From Bacteroidia bacterium (GTDB taxonomy: Bacteria > Bacteroidota > Bacteroidia > Bacteroidales > Dysgonomonadaceae): a DNA stretch of 64,000 nt. The stretch is taken from NCBI GenBank assembly GCA_025999435.1, contig BNXH01000001.1, forward strand, positions 1 through 64,000. The letters are read 5' to 3'. Each line of letters opens with the position of its first letter. Position 1 is the stretch's first letter. The translations under genes and the position numbers were made by a program. Below the pieces are notes generated by a model. That model saw only the letters and a list, made by a program, of their open reading frames with translations. It searched no databases and was not told the DNA's origin. Of this stretch, positions 34,928 to 43,874 are shown one piece after another.

Positions 34928-36382
34928 TCACTGCTCATTAGCCGAATGAGAGAAATAAGCCGGAAAAGAAACAATACTCTCGTTATGATAGCGATCTGAA
35001 GCCGAAACCGAGTAATAAAGTCCAAATTCGCCCACTATTGCAGAAAAAGAGTAGCTATTTGCATGAAGTCCCGTTGCCAATATGCTATTCGAATTGTCCC
35101 TGTCTATATTTTCGGTAGAAGACACATAAACCGTATATGTAAAATCTTCGTTTTTATCGGGCATATTCCATTTTATATTCAGTAAACCATTATTGTCCTT
35201 ATAAACTTGTAAATCGAGCGGAGAATCCGGCGCAATACTATCCAACCAGATTAAGGGAGGCAACTTAGCCGGAGTCGGATAATAAGCCCGCACGGAATCC
35301 ATCACCCCTTTCAGGTTATTCAATAAATTTCCGACCCTGAAATAGGCCTCTCCCTTAACGTTGTTTTCCCGTATATATTTCATTTGATCGGTAATATCCT
35401 GTAATGGCCAGCTCAACTCATCCATCTGATAAACACCTAATCCCGGAACAATAATCCTTCCATTACTATTCGCGACCCAATCATCAAGAAACGGATAGAA
35501 GTTTTGTCCCCGGTAATACATCATCGGAAACATAAGATCATGTTTCCCTGTTTGCATCCAATGTCCTGCATCCTGAAAAACAGTTTCATAAGCAGTCCAG
35601 CCATCATTCGGAGAAACAGGCAATACCCGGTAACGCCCCAAAGGGGAACTACTTACCTGCACCCATTTTTTAATCGATTTCACCGTGTCATATACCTGTG
35701 TTACCAATCGATTGATATTGTTACGGCGCCAATCCGAAAGCTTTTCACCATTCCCGTATTTCTTAAAAGTGTCTTCATCCGGGAATTTGCCTGTATTGCT
35801 ACTAGGATAGCGGATATAATCGAAGTGAACCCCGTCCACATCGTAATTGGATACTATTTCCGATACGATGGATGCTATAAGATCCGTTGTCTCGGGTCTG
35901 CCCGGATCAAGATACCATGTGCCGTTGACAAATTTATAGTAATCCGGCTTATTTTTCACAGGAACGCCTTCCCTCCTTTTACCTCTACCGGTATACATCA
36001 TCTGTGCCTTTTCCATCGGGTAAGTAATTATCCATGCATGGCACTCCAGCCCTCTTTTGTGGCATTCGTCAATAGCAAAAGCCAAAGGATCGAAGTTATC
36101 TGCATGGTTGAAGTAGGAACTCTTCGGTTCTATTTGTGACTCATAGAAAACGCTGCCTTGTGCTCGTGTTTGAAATAATACAGTATTAAAATTCTCTCTC
36201 TTCAATACATCCAATATTCTCTCCAGTTCTTCTTTTTGAGCCGTCACACTAGTTCCTTGCGCCGGCCAATCCAAACCCCAATTGGTAGTGAGCCATACTG
36301 CCCGCACTTCTGTTGCCGGAACTTGAGAGAACGCCCCAATGGAAAGAGAAAAAAAAGTAAAAAGCAAGTAAATAAATCTCAT
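34928..36382 (-). CDS. GHL10 (DUF187) family glycoside hydrolase-like exported protein
   Basis: A 484-residue secreted protein starting at 36382 with signal MRFIYLLFTFFSLSIGAFS. The main domain (about residues 22-390) is a TIM-barrel of the GHL10/DUF187 type: EVRAVWLTTNWGLDWP at the start, FNTVLFQTRAQGSVFY and VDGVHFDYIRYP in the middle. A fibronectin-III-like module (about 395-480) follows. The family is predicted to cleave glycans, and some members act on peptidoglycan-derived chains; the substrate here is unknown. The upstream in-frame extension to 36478 lies inside pmbA, whose stop overlaps this ATG by 4 bases. Confidence 0.85.
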   Translation of the reverse strand: MRFIYLLFTFFSLSIGAFSQVPATEVRAVWLTTNWGLDWPAQGTSVTAQKEELERILDVLKRENFNTVLFQTRAQGSVFYESQIEPKSSYFNHADNFDPLAFAIDECHKRGLECHAWIITYPMEKAQMMYTGRGKRREGVPVKNKPDYYKFVNGTWYLDPGRPETTDLIASIVSEIVSNYDVDGVHFDYIRYPSSNTGKFPDEDTFKKYGNGEKLSDWRRNNINRLVTQVYDTVKSIKKWVQVSSSPLGRYRVLPVSPNDGWTAYETVFQDAGHWMQTGKHDLMFPMMYYRGQNFYPFLDDWVANSNGRIIVPGLGVYQMDELSWPLQDITDQMKYIRENNVKGEAYFRVGNLLNNLKGVMDSVRAYYPTPAKLPPLIWLDSIAPDSPLDLQVYKDNNGLLNIKWNMPDKNEDFTYTVYVSSTENIDRDNSNSILATGLHANSYSFSAIVGEFGLYYSVSASDRYHNESIVSFPAYFSHSANEQ

Positions 36383-37698
36383 AATCCACTGAAGTTTACA
36401 TTTGAAAACAAGAGTGAAGGCAATCTCCAGGAAGATGTTTCGCGAGGATCGTTCCCTGCTTCTTCCAGATTTGCCCATAGATCGAGTATATTTCCTGTTA
36501 TATTCATTTCGCTGACAGGAACAGTCGTTGTTCCGTTTTCTATTAAAAATCCTTCTATTCCAAAAGAAAAGTCTCCGGTAGTAGGATTGCTGTTTCCTCC
36601 GTTAAATCCGGTGATCCATATACCTTTTTGTACCGATGAGCAGATCTCATCAAAGCTACGGCTCCCCGATGCAGCCTGAATGATAGACGGAGATGCTATT
36701 GTAGGAACCATATTCAGCTTTTTCGAATTGTATGTGTCTATGAAATATGTTTGCAATACGCCCCTGTCTATAATTACCCTGTCCATCGTAGCAACTCCCT
36801 CTCCATCGAACCACCGTGAACCGAATGCACGCGGAATATGCGGGGTATCCATCACCGTCAGTTTATCTGATGTTATCTGCTTACCCAGTTTATCCAGTAA
36901 GAAAGAATTCTTTTGTTGAAGGGCTGTGCCATACATAGCCCCGATCAAAGGAGAAAACAGGCGGGAGGCAGTCGTATTATCCAGCAGCATATTATATTTC
37001 CCCGACTTCACTTTCTGTTGCCCTATTTTTCTCAAAGCCCGTTCTAAAGCCTTTGCTCCGATTCCGGTCTTCTTCAAGTCTGTCCAATAAACAGAACTAT
37101 CGAACCAGTATGACTCAGCGCGGGCATCACCTTTTGTTTTCAATGAAACCTCAACGGTAAGATTATAAGCCGTATCGGTTCCCTCTGCCTCAAACCCGTT
37201 ACTGGCAATCATATATTCGGCTCCTACCCCATCGTCATACGAAGAAGAAACAGAGATAATACGGTCATCTGTCCCATATATTTCTTCCACAGCTTGTTTT
37301 GCGACAGCCAATTTATTATCGGTCGATAAATTATTGAACGAAGCATCAGACAGATCCAAGTCCTTTCCATCGGGTTTATAGTACCGGCTTGGATCGGGTA
37401 ATTGCCTGAAAGAATCCTCCGCCAGATATCTTGTTGAAATAATTCCTTCTTTTATAAAAGATTCCAGGCCGGACTTTTCGATGCGGTTTGTGGAAAATGA
37501 GCCGTACCGGCCATCAACAAACAATTCTATATACAGTTTATTTTCGGTACTCTGATGAAGACGATCCAACTGGGCATTCCTGTATTCAAACGAGTTATTA
37601 TTTGCAGTTATCACGGATACGCGGGCATTTTGGCAACCATTTTGTAAAGCCAGTTCCATCGCCCATTTTGCAATGTCTTTATGCTGTTTTGCTATCAT
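36379..37698 (-). CDS. pmbA: PmbA/TldE-like protein of the TldD/PmbA family
   Basis: A 439-residue protein of the TldD/PmbA (U62) family. The N-terminal half is the helical-beta region with FEYRNAQLDRLHQSTENKLYIELFVDGRYG. The C-terminal half contains SRWFDGEGVATMDRVIIDRGVLQTYFIDTYNSKKL, typical of the PmbA/TldE branch. No HExxxH zinc site is present, so it should need a TldD partner to form an active heterodimeric protease. tldD is not adjacent: the upstream neighbour is the DUF2156 gene. Overlaps the GHL10 gene by 4 bases. Confidence 0.88.
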   Translation of the reverse strand: MIAKQHKDIAKWAMELALQNGCQNARVSVITANNNSFEYRNAQLDRLHQSTENKLYIELFVDGRYGSFSTNRIEKSGLESFIKEGIISTRYLAEDSFRQLPDPSRYYKPDGKDLDLSDASFNNLSTDNKLAVAKQAVEEIYGTDDRIISVSSSYDDGVGAEYMIASNGFEAEGTDTAYNLTVEVSLKTKGDARAESYWFDSSVYWTDLKKTGIGAKALERALRKIGQQKVKSGKYNMLLDNTTASRLFSPLIGAMYGTALQQKNSFLLDKLGKQITSDKLTVMDTPHIPRAFGSRWFDGEGVATMDRVIIDRGVLQTYFIDTYNSKKLNMVPTIASPSIIQAASGSRSFDEICSSVQKGIWITGFNGGNSNPTTGDFSFGIEGFLIENGTTTVPVSEMNITGNILDLWANLEEAGNDPRETSSWRLPSLLFSNVNFSGL

Positions 37699-37786
37699 AT
37701 TCTATCTTTTCGAGGACAAAAGTACTCAGATTTACTTAAAGGCCGGAGAGAAAACCCTGCAAAATACAGATAATGATAAAGGAATA

Positions 37787-38689
37787 CTATAAGACCAGCG
37801 GAATCAAAATAGATTCTTCCAGTTGTATATCGGGATAATAAGACATCTTGGCTTTACGAAGGTTGCCCATACCCATATCTTCCTCCCGGTTAATATAGGT
37901 AAATCCGGAAGCTTCATGTTCAATGAACTGTTGGTTGATCATTGTGTAAGCGCCGTTCATTTCGCCAAAGGCTTTTTCTACATGCACAACAAACGAATCG
38001 GCGGTCAGCGGCTCTCCGATGGAGAATGCAACAATCTTTCCATTCACTCTGATAGCTCCGCCCCGCAGTTGAAGACATTCGAAATTCTCAAGCATGATCT
38101 TTGTCGCTATATAATCATACCGTTGCGAAAAATCTATCTTCATAGCATTTACATTTTCCCATTCGTCAAGCATAGCCGCACATTCATCCCGTTCGGTTTT
38201 CGATGTCAGAGGGAAATAAACCCAGTCGGGATTATCTGCCTTAAAACGGTTGATATGATTGCGTTTGCTTTGTAACTTTTTACCTGACAGTTCTATTAGT
38301 TTCTCCGAGAAGTAGATGTATTCATCGTTATTTCTGTCCGGCAGGCGACGAAATCCTCCCGGTATTTCCCGTTGAATGACCTCCCACATCTTATTCGAAA
38401 TACCCTTCATCTGAAATGGGATCCTATTTTCCCCGGCATCTTGCACTATCAGTTCAAAAGCATCACGTACAGGCATCTTACCAATAGGCATCATGTAATA
38501 AAGTTGCCCGTCCGATTCCTGAAAACGCAGAAAAATAGTACGATTAATAATAGCGAAAACGGTTTTGAATTTTGCATTCCACGCATATAGATTTGCAAAG
38601 CAAAAATCGCATGCACGGTATGTATTACCTTCAAAACAGGCATCAATCGCCTTTTTATCAGAAAGCGTAATTTGTTTAAAGTTGATCAT
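37787..38689 (-). CDS. DUF2156 (phosphatidylglycerol lysyltransferase-like) protein
   Basis: A 300-residue GNAT-fold protein similar to the C-terminal domain of MprF-type lysyltransferases. Recognisable stretches are CDFCFANLYAWN (about 24-35), the LQSKRNHINRF segment (about 136-146) and the second acyltransferase half with VVHVEKAFGEMNGAYTMINQQF and FTYINREEDMGMGNLRKAK. It lacks the membrane flippase part of MprF, so it is soluble. The exact acceptor is unknown. ATG at 38689 was used; the open frame before it has only a TTG. Upstream lies the hdr promoter region. Confidence 0.78.
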   Translation of the reverse strand: MINFKQITLSDKKAIDACFEGNTYRACDFCFANLYAWNAKFKTVFAIINRTIFLRFQESDGQLYYMMPIGKMPVRDAFELIVQDAGENRIPFQMKGISNKMWEVIQREIPGGFRRLPDRNNDEYIYFSEKLIELSGKKLQSKRNHINRFKADNPDWVYFPLTSKTERDECAAMLDEWENVNAMKIDFSQRYDYIATKIMLENFECLQLRGGAIRVNGKIVAFSIGEPLTADSFVVHVEKAFGEMNGAYTMINQQFIEHEASGFTYINREEDMGMGNLRKAKMSYYPDIQLEESILIPLVL

Positions 38690-39032
38690 AAAAAACAAGA
38701 AGAAGTTATTCCGCTTAATACAACAAAGCTAATACAATTATTGCTTGATATCAACATCTCAAAAATGCCTGTTTGGATATTTTACACAAATATTAACCTA
38801 AAAGATAAATGTTTTTGGTAGATTTGTATATCGACTATACAACGAAGTCAAATCCTTACAAAGAATAACCTGACATGAAAATATCTGTTTAAAAACATAA
38901 AATAAATAATATCTATAAATCATTTATAGACTATATTTGCATCGTTTTTGCAATCTCCGGTTTACAATACAGCTATATTTAGACAAAAACTATCATTTAC
39001 TATATTTTTCGGACTATCAAAAGATCAACCAT
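38690..39032. promoter_or_regulatory. Divergent intergenic region upstream of the hdr-flx operon
   Basis: This 343-base AT-rich stretch has no gene. TATATTTG at 38932-38939 (then C) is an exact -7 element for the plus strand, about 94 bases before the hdrC ATG at 39033. TAGATTTG at 38819-38826 is a second exact match farther upstream. The open frame before 39033 that starts at 38937 overlaps the promoter and is not conserved-looking. The long leader may hold further control, but no clear riboswitch fold was recognised. Confidence 0.5.
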
Positions 39033-39587
39033 ATGTCATCAGAAAAGAAAGGCTACATATCCGAAATTAAATCCCATACCGGCGTCAATGTAAATCGTTG
39101 CTACCAATGCGGTAAATGCTCGGCCGGATGTGCCGTCAACGAGGAAATGGACTTTCCTCCGAGCGTTGTTATGCGGATGTTACAAACCAACGACGCAGAA
39201 AATTATGGCGAGATACTGCATTCCCAATCTATTTGGCTGTGCGTTTCGTGCCAAAACTGCCTGACACGCTGTCCTATGCAAATAGATATTCCGCAACTGA
39301 TGGATTATCTTCGCGGACAAGCATTGGAAAAAGGCACGGTAAACAAGAAATCGAAAAAGATCATTTCGTTCCATAATTCATTCCTTGATTCCATTAAGCA
39401 CACAGGACGGCTATATGAAATCGGGCTCGTAGCCGGATACAAGATGCGAACATTCAATCTGTTGCAGGATATGAATGTGGCTCCGGGCATGTTCGTGAGA
39501 GGTAAACTACCCTTGTTACCCGAAATGGTAAAAGACAAAAAACAAGTGTCTGCCATCTTTTCCAAAACAAAAAAGGAAAAGGAGTAA
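39033..39587 (+). CDS. hdrC: Heterodisulfide reductase-like subunit C (HdrC)
   Basis: A 184-residue iron-sulfur protein. Two [4Fe-4S] motifs are visible: CYQCGKCSAGC (about residues 23-33) and CVSCQNCLTRCP (about 70-81). This is the HdrC layout, passing electrons between HdrA and HdrB. The C-terminal third is helical. ATG at 39033 (MSSEKKGYISEI) is used because the upstream extension crosses the promoter. It leads the hdrC-hdrB-hdrA-flxDCB-flxA operon; 76 bases of AT-rich repeat-like DNA separate it from hdrB. Confidence 0.92.
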   Translation: MSSEKKGYISEIKSHTGVNVNRCYQCGKCSAGCAVNEEMDFPPSVVMRMLQTNDAENYGEILHSQSIWLCVSCQNCLTRCPMQIDIPQLMDYLRGQALEKGTVNKKSKKIISFHNSFLDSIKHTGRLYEIGLVAGYKMRTFNLLQDMNVAPGMFVRGKLPLLPEMVKDKKQVSAIFSKTKKEKE

Positions 39588-39594
39588 AGATCAA

Positions 39595-39660
39595 CTAAAA
39601 ATAAATTCAGGATCTCTAAAATATTAAATTTTGAAATCTTGAATCTTTGAAAAGATATAA
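39595..39660. repeat. AT-rich TTTGAAA repeat at the hdrC-hdrB junction
   Basis: The gap contains AAATTTTGAAATCTTGAATC and TTTGAAAAGAT, variants of the AATTTGAAAATCTGAAAATG family found at two other junctions of this operon. No ORF and no strong stem. Confidence 0.45.
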
Positions 39661-39663
39661 TTT

Positions 39664-40509
39664 ATGGAAATAGGATTCTATCCGGGCTGTTCCCTCAAGG
39701 GAACTTCGTCAGAGTACGCCCAATCGACATTGGCCTTAGCAAAGGCTTTCGATATAAATCTGAAAGAGATTACAGATTGGAATTGTTGTGGCGCGACTGC
39801 CGCCCACAATATGAACCATGAACTAGCCATCGCGCTACCGGCACGGGTACTTGCCCTTGCGGAAAAAGAAGGTATGAGCGAAATTGTAGTTCCATGCGCC
39901 GCCTGTTACAACCGCCTGAGCGTCACGCAACATGAGCTGAATAAGGATAAAGGACTGAAAACGCGCGTTTCGGACATTCTCCGGATGCCCCTCTCGGGAA
40001 ATATTGAAATATTGAACGTAATGCAGTTCATCGATAAGTATATTGCCGGCAAGATAGAAGAAAAAGTAACCAAACCTTTCAATCAGCAGGTAGTATGCTA
40101 CTATGGATGTTTGTTGGTACGCCCTCACGAAATATTAAATTTCGACCGCCTGGAAGATCCGCAATCGATGGATACCCTGATGACAAAAATAGGTGCGACC
40201 CCTATGGAATGGGGGTACAAAACCGAATGTTGCGGCGCCGGATTCTCTGTTTCACGTACCGATATTGTCGCGAAGCTATCCGGTAAGATCGTGAAAGATG
40301 CTATAGACAGGGAAGCCAAAGCGATTATTGTGGCATGCCCTATGTGCCAATCCAATCTGGACATGCGCCGTCCTCATATCAACAGCTATCTCAAAATGAA
40401 AACAGATATACCTGTCCTGTACATTACACAGGCCATTGGTCTTGCCGTAGGTATCAGCAGGGAAGAACTAGGACTCAAAAAACTTTTTGTTGCGCCTTCA
40501 TTCGCTTAA
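39664..40509 (+). CDS. hdrB: Heterodisulfide reductase-like subunit B (HdrB)
   Basis: A 281-residue protein with two CCG domains, which bind the non-cubane [4Fe-4S] clusters that split disulfides in HdrB. Visible cysteine motifs: WNCCGATAAHN with VVPCAACYNRL in the first half, CYYGCLLVRP, then TECCGAGFSV with VACPMCQSNLD in the second. All expected cysteines appear intact. In methanogens the substrate is CoM-S-S-CoB; in other anaerobes the partner is proposed to be DsrC or another thiol protein. No dsrC is in the window, so the disulfide used here is unknown. Confidence 0.93.
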   Translation: MEIGFYPGCSLKGTSSEYAQSTLALAKAFDINLKEITDWNCCGATAAHNMNHELAIALPARVLALAEKEGMSEIVVPCAACYNRLSVTQHELNKDKGLKTRVSDILRMPLSGNIEILNVMQFIDKYIAGKIEEKVTKPFNQQVVCYYGCLLVRPHEILNFDRLEDPQSMDTLMTKIGATPMEWGYKTECCGAGFSVSRTDIVAKLSGKIVKDAIDREAKAIIVACPMCQSNLDMRRPHINSYLKMKTDIPVLYITQAIGLAVGISREELGLKKLFVAPSFA

Positions 40510-40527
40510 CTTTAAAGGAGAAATATT

Positions 40528-42528
40528 ATGTCAAAAATAGGAGTATTTGTTTGCCACTGCGGAGAAAATATCGGCGCGACTGTCGATTGTGAAAAAGTGG
40601 CGGCAGAAGCATCGAAAATAACAGGCGTAGAGGTCAGCGTGGACTACAAATATATGTGTTCCGACCCGGGGCAGACAATTATTAAGGATGCTATCAAAGA
40701 AAAAGGATTGACAGGAGTGGTTGTGGCTGCCTGTTCACCGCGGATGCATGAGCCTACATTCCGGAAAGCATGCTCCGAAGCCGGGTTGAATCCGTATATG
40801 TGCGAAATGACAAATCTGCGCGAACACTGTTCGTGGGTTCACGAAAAAGGAGACGAAACCACAGAGAAAGCTATCGATCTTGTCCGTATGCTTGTTGAAA
40901 AGACAAAACTGAACAAGCCCCTCAATTCCATCAAAGTACCGATTTCGAAGAAAGCATTGGTAATAGGAGGCGGCATTGCCGGAATACAGGCTGCCCTTGA
41001 TATAGCCAACGCAGGACATAAGGTTATCATGGTAGAGAAAGAACCGTCCATCGGGGGGCACATGTCCCAATTGTCGGAAACATTCCCTACGCTCGACTGT
41101 TCGCAGTGTATTCTTACCCCGCGTATGGTGGATGTAGCACAAAACCCGAATATCACACTATACACCTATGCTGAACTTGAAAAACTGGAAGGTTTTATAG
41201 GAAACTTCAAAGCAACTATCCGGCTAAAAGCGAAGAGTGTAGACCCAAAAACCTGTACAGGTTGCGGTGAATGTACGACCAAATGCCCAAGCAAAAAAAT
41301 TCCCAGTGAGTTTAACGAAGGGCTGGGTACCCGTACAGCTATTTACACGCCATTTCCACAGGCAGTGCCAAATAAACCTGTTATAGACCGTAAAAATTGC
41401 CGGTATTACCTGACAGGCAAATGTAAGGTTTGCCAGAAGATATGCCCTACCGGAGCTATCGAATTCGATAAAGAAGATGAATTTATTACCGAAGATATAG
41501 GGGCTATTGTAACAGCTACCGGATTTAATGTCCTCAAGCCCGATTTCTTCCCCGAATATGGATATGGTAAATACAAGGATGTGATTACCGGACTTCAATT
41601 CGAGCGCCTTGCATCCGCCTCGGGCCCTACTTTGGGAGCAATACGCCGCCCTTCGGACGGAACAGAACCTAAGAAGGTGGTTTTCATAGCCTGCGCGGGT
41701 TCGCGCGATCCTGCGAAGGGGCGTCCTTACTGTTCTAAGATATGCTGTATGTATACCGCGAAACATGCCATGCTTTATCAACACAAAGTGCATGACGGCG
41801 AATCTTATGTCTTCTATATGGACATCCGGGCAGGAGGTAAGAATTATGACGAATTTACACGAAGAGCAATAGAAGAGGATGGAGCTAATTACATTCGTGG
41901 ACGTGTGGCCCGTGTGTACGAAAAGAACGGAAAACTGATTGTAAACGGAGTCGATACATTGCTTGGCGGGCGTCCGGTAGAAATAGAAGCCGATATGGTT
42001 GTACTTGCCAGCGCAGGGATAGCCAATGAAGGCTCGGAAGAATTGGCTCAAAAGATGCATATATCGTATGATGCGTATAAATTCTTCGCCGAAGCGCATC
42101 CCAAGCTAAAACCTGTGGAAACCAATACGGCAGGGATTTATTTGTGCGGCGCTTGTCAGGCTCCGAAAGATATTCCTGAAACGGTCGGTATGGCATCAGG
42201 CGCAGCAGCTAAAGTGATCGGCTTGTTCTCGAACAATGAATTGACCCGCGAACCGGTAGTGGCCGTAGTAAACCGTATCGCTTCGCACGATGTGTCTACC
42301 TGTGTGGGATGCTTCCTGTGCGAAACGGCTTGCCCTTATCAGGCCATCGAACACGAGGAAATAAAGAACAGAGCCGGAGAAGTAATCAAGACGGTTGCCC
42401 GGGTCAATCCGGGGCTGTGTCAGGGTTGTGGTACGTGTGTATCGTTCTGCCGTTCTAAGTCGATAGATATACAGGGATTTTCTAACGAACAGATGTATGC
42501 CGAAGTATTAGCAGTATTAGAAGAATAA
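40528..42528 (+). CDS. hdrA: Heterodisulfide reductase-like subunit A (HdrA), FAD iron-sulfur flavoprotein
   Basis: A 666-residue flavoprotein, close in size to methanogen HdrA. Features in order: N-terminal VCHCGENIG; FAD-binding VIGGGIAGIQAALDIANAG (about 146-164) with the cysteine loop TLDCSQCILTPRM; CTGCGECTTKCP (about 244-255); the CRYYLTGKCKVCQKICP segment; and two C-terminal ferredoxin motifs CVGCFLCETACP and CQGCGTCVSFC. HdrA carries the bifurcating FAD in known complexes, sending one electron path to HdrBC and the other to ferredoxin. It starts 18 bases after hdrB. Confidence 0.94.
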   Translation: MSKIGVFVCHCGENIGATVDCEKVAAEASKITGVEVSVDYKYMCSDPGQTIIKDAIKEKGLTGVVVAACSPRMHEPTFRKACSEAGLNPYMCEMTNLREHCSWVHEKGDETTEKAIDLVRMLVEKTKLNKPLNSIKVPISKKALVIGGGIAGIQAALDIANAGHKVIMVEKEPSIGGHMSQLSETFPTLDCSQCILTPRMVDVAQNPNITLYTYAELEKLEGFIGNFKATIRLKAKSVDPKTCTGCGECTTKCPSKKIPSEFNEGLGTRTAIYTPFPQAVPNKPVIDRKNCRYYLTGKCKVCQKICPTGAIEFDKEDEFITEDIGAIVTATGFNVLKPDFFPEYGYGKYKDVITGLQFERLASASGPTLGAIRRPSDGTEPKKVVFIACAGSRDPAKGRPYCSKICCMYTAKHAMLYQHKVHDGESYVFYMDIRAGGKNYDEFTRRAIEEDGANYIRGRVARVYEKNGKLIVNGVDTLLGGRPVEIEADMVVLASAGIANEGSEELAQKMHISYDAYKFFAEAHPKLKPVETNTAGIYLCGACQAPKDIPETVGMASGAAAKVIGLFSNNELTREPVVAVVNRIASHDVSTCVGCFLCETACPYQAIEHEEIKNRAGEVIKTVARVNPGLCQGCGTCVSFCRSKSIDIQGFSNEQMYAEVLAVLEE

Positions 42529-42607
42529 TCAATTTGAAAATCTGAAAATGAGTCGATTTGAAAATGATATAATTGGCTAATTTTCAAATTACCGAATTTC
42601 CAAATTA
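42529..42607. repeat. ORF-less AT-rich inverted repeat at the hdrA-flxD junction
   Basis: The left half (42529-42568) contains TCAATTTGAAAATCTGAAAA and GATTTGAAAATGA. The right half (42577-42607) is the complementary type, with CTAATTTTCAAATTACC and AATTTCCAAATTA. The left boundary sequence TCAATTTGAAAA is the same as that of the four-helix-bundle cassette at 44874. It looks like the cassette ends without the gene. It could also act as a weak intra-operon hairpin. Confidence 0.6.
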
Positions 42608-42613
42608 AAATAT

Positions 42614-43093
42614 ATGAACAACGAATTTGAACCTAAAATACTGGCTTTTGTCTGCAACTGGTGTACCTATGCAGGAGCCGACCTGACAGGAACAAGCCGT
42701 ATCAAATACGCGTCGAATGTGAAGATCGTACGTTTCCCTTGTACAGGACGTATCGACTTTATGTTGCTGCTAAAGGCTTTTGCAAACGGCTCCGACGGGG
42801 TGATCGTTTCAGGATGCCATCCAAACGACTGCCACTATACATCGGGGAATTTCCATGCCCGTCGCAGATGGATGCTGTTTCGCGGCCTGCTCAATTTTCT
42901 GGGAATAGATGTCCGCAGGATACAGTTCTCATGGGTTTCGGCTGCCGAGGGCGCTAAATGGGCTGACATTGTAAATACAACCGTGGCCAATATCCGTGAA
43001 TTGGGCCCATATACGGAATACCAACGTGCGGCTGAATTTCTGGCAGGAAATGAAGAGCAGATAGCCAAAGAAATGGAGGTAAATAATGGATGA
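42614..43093 (+). CDS. flxD: FlxD/MvhD-like [2Fe-2S] electron-transfer subunit
   Basis: A 159-residue protein of the MvhD family, which links HdrA to its electron-input module. Conserved cysteines: FVCNWCTYAGADLTG (about residues 13-27), VRFPCTGRID (about 40-49) and VSGCHPNDCHY (about 69-79). In methanogens MvhD joins hydrogenase to HdrA; in HdrABC-FlxABCD operons the same role is given to FlxD. It overlaps flxC by 8 bases, showing tight coupling. Confidence 0.85.
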   Translation: MNNEFEPKILAFVCNWCTYAGADLTGTSRIKYASNVKIVRFPCTGRIDFMLLLKAFANGSDGVIVSGCHPNDCHYTSGNFHARRRWMLFRGLLNFLGIDVRRIQFSWVSAAEGAKWADIVNTTVANIRELGPYTEYQRAAEFLAGNEEQIAKEMEVNNG

Positions 43094-43871
43094 ACTGAGA
43101 AATAAAGCCAAAGAATTACTAACAAATGGTGAGATCGGTCTTTTCATCGGTTACGAAGAAGGGACACGGATTCCACGGCCGTTGTTTGTATCGTCTCCCG
43201 AAGAAGCGGAGAAGTTGGTATTCAATGACAAATGTACCGGAAACCTGGCTGTTTATCTTACCCGGAAAGACCTTGTGAGCGGAAAGAAAGTCGGTATTGC
43301 TGCATCCTATTATGCCCTGAAAAGTATTTGTCAGCTTTATGACGAAAATCAGATAAAAGAAGATTTGATAAAGATATTCGGGTTAATAGACAATACATTG
43401 AGGCCATTCGGTACAATAAATGAGATAAAAGAATACCTGAAAGAAGCAACTCCACCGGAAAAACAAACAGATGACGAACTAATGGCTCAGGTAGATGCCA
43501 TGACAATGGAAGAGCGCTGGCAATTCTGGACGGACGAATTATCCAAATGCTTCAAGTGTTACGCCTGCCGTGCCGCGTGCCCGATGTGCTATTGTACCAA
43601 ATGTATAGTAGAGGTAAACCGTCCGCAATGGATACAACCATGGGCCGCTACCGTAAGTAATATGGAATGGCAGATCAACCGTGTGATGCATATGGCAGGC
43701 CGCTGTTCCGACTGTGGCTCTTGTGGCGCCGCCTGTCCGTTGGGTTTGCCGGTTCATATACTGACACACAAGATGGCTGAATTGGTCAAAGAAAACTTCG
43801 GAGAAGCATCCGAAAAGGGCAATGTGCTTTCTACATTCAAGCCGGAAGATAAAGAAACTTTCATTTTGTAG
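43086..43871 (+). CDS. flxC: Flx-type iron-sulfur subunit (FlxC-like)
   Basis: A 261-residue soluble iron-sulfur protein. The N-terminal half (about 1-120) has no recognised cofactor site. The C-terminal half has CFKCYACRAACPMCYCTKC (about residues 154-172) and CSDCGSCGAACPLGLP (about 208-223), two cysteine clusters suited to [4Fe-4S] centres. Position and content fit the FlxC subunit of FlxABCD-HdrABC; the B and C letters could be exchanged relative to the Desulfovibrio naming. Overlaps flxD by 8 bases; flxB starts 3 bases after its stop. Confidence 0.75.
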   Translation: MDELRNKAKELLTNGEIGLFIGYEEGTRIPRPLFVSSPEEAEKLVFNDKCTGNLAVYLTRKDLVSGKKVGIAASYYALKSICQLYDENQIKEDLIKIFGLIDNTLRPFGTINEIKEYLKEATPPEKQTDDELMAQVDAMTMEERWQFWTDELSKCFKCYACRAACPMCYCTKCIVEVNRPQWIQPWAATVSNMEWQINRVMHMAGRCSDCGSCGAACPLGLPVHILTHKMAELVKENFGEASEKGNVLSTFKPEDKETFIL

Positions 43872-43874
43872 ACT

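Noticed and set aside
38937-39032. N-terminal extension of hdrC
   Set aside because: The extension overlaps the -7 promoter element and adds residues not seen in HdrC proteins. The ATG at 39033 gives the normal length.
41224-42099. 291-codon minus-strand ORF opposite hdrA
   Set aside because: It is the antisense shadow of a conserved iron-sulfur flavoprotein; its Cys/Phe-rich product matches nothing recognisable.
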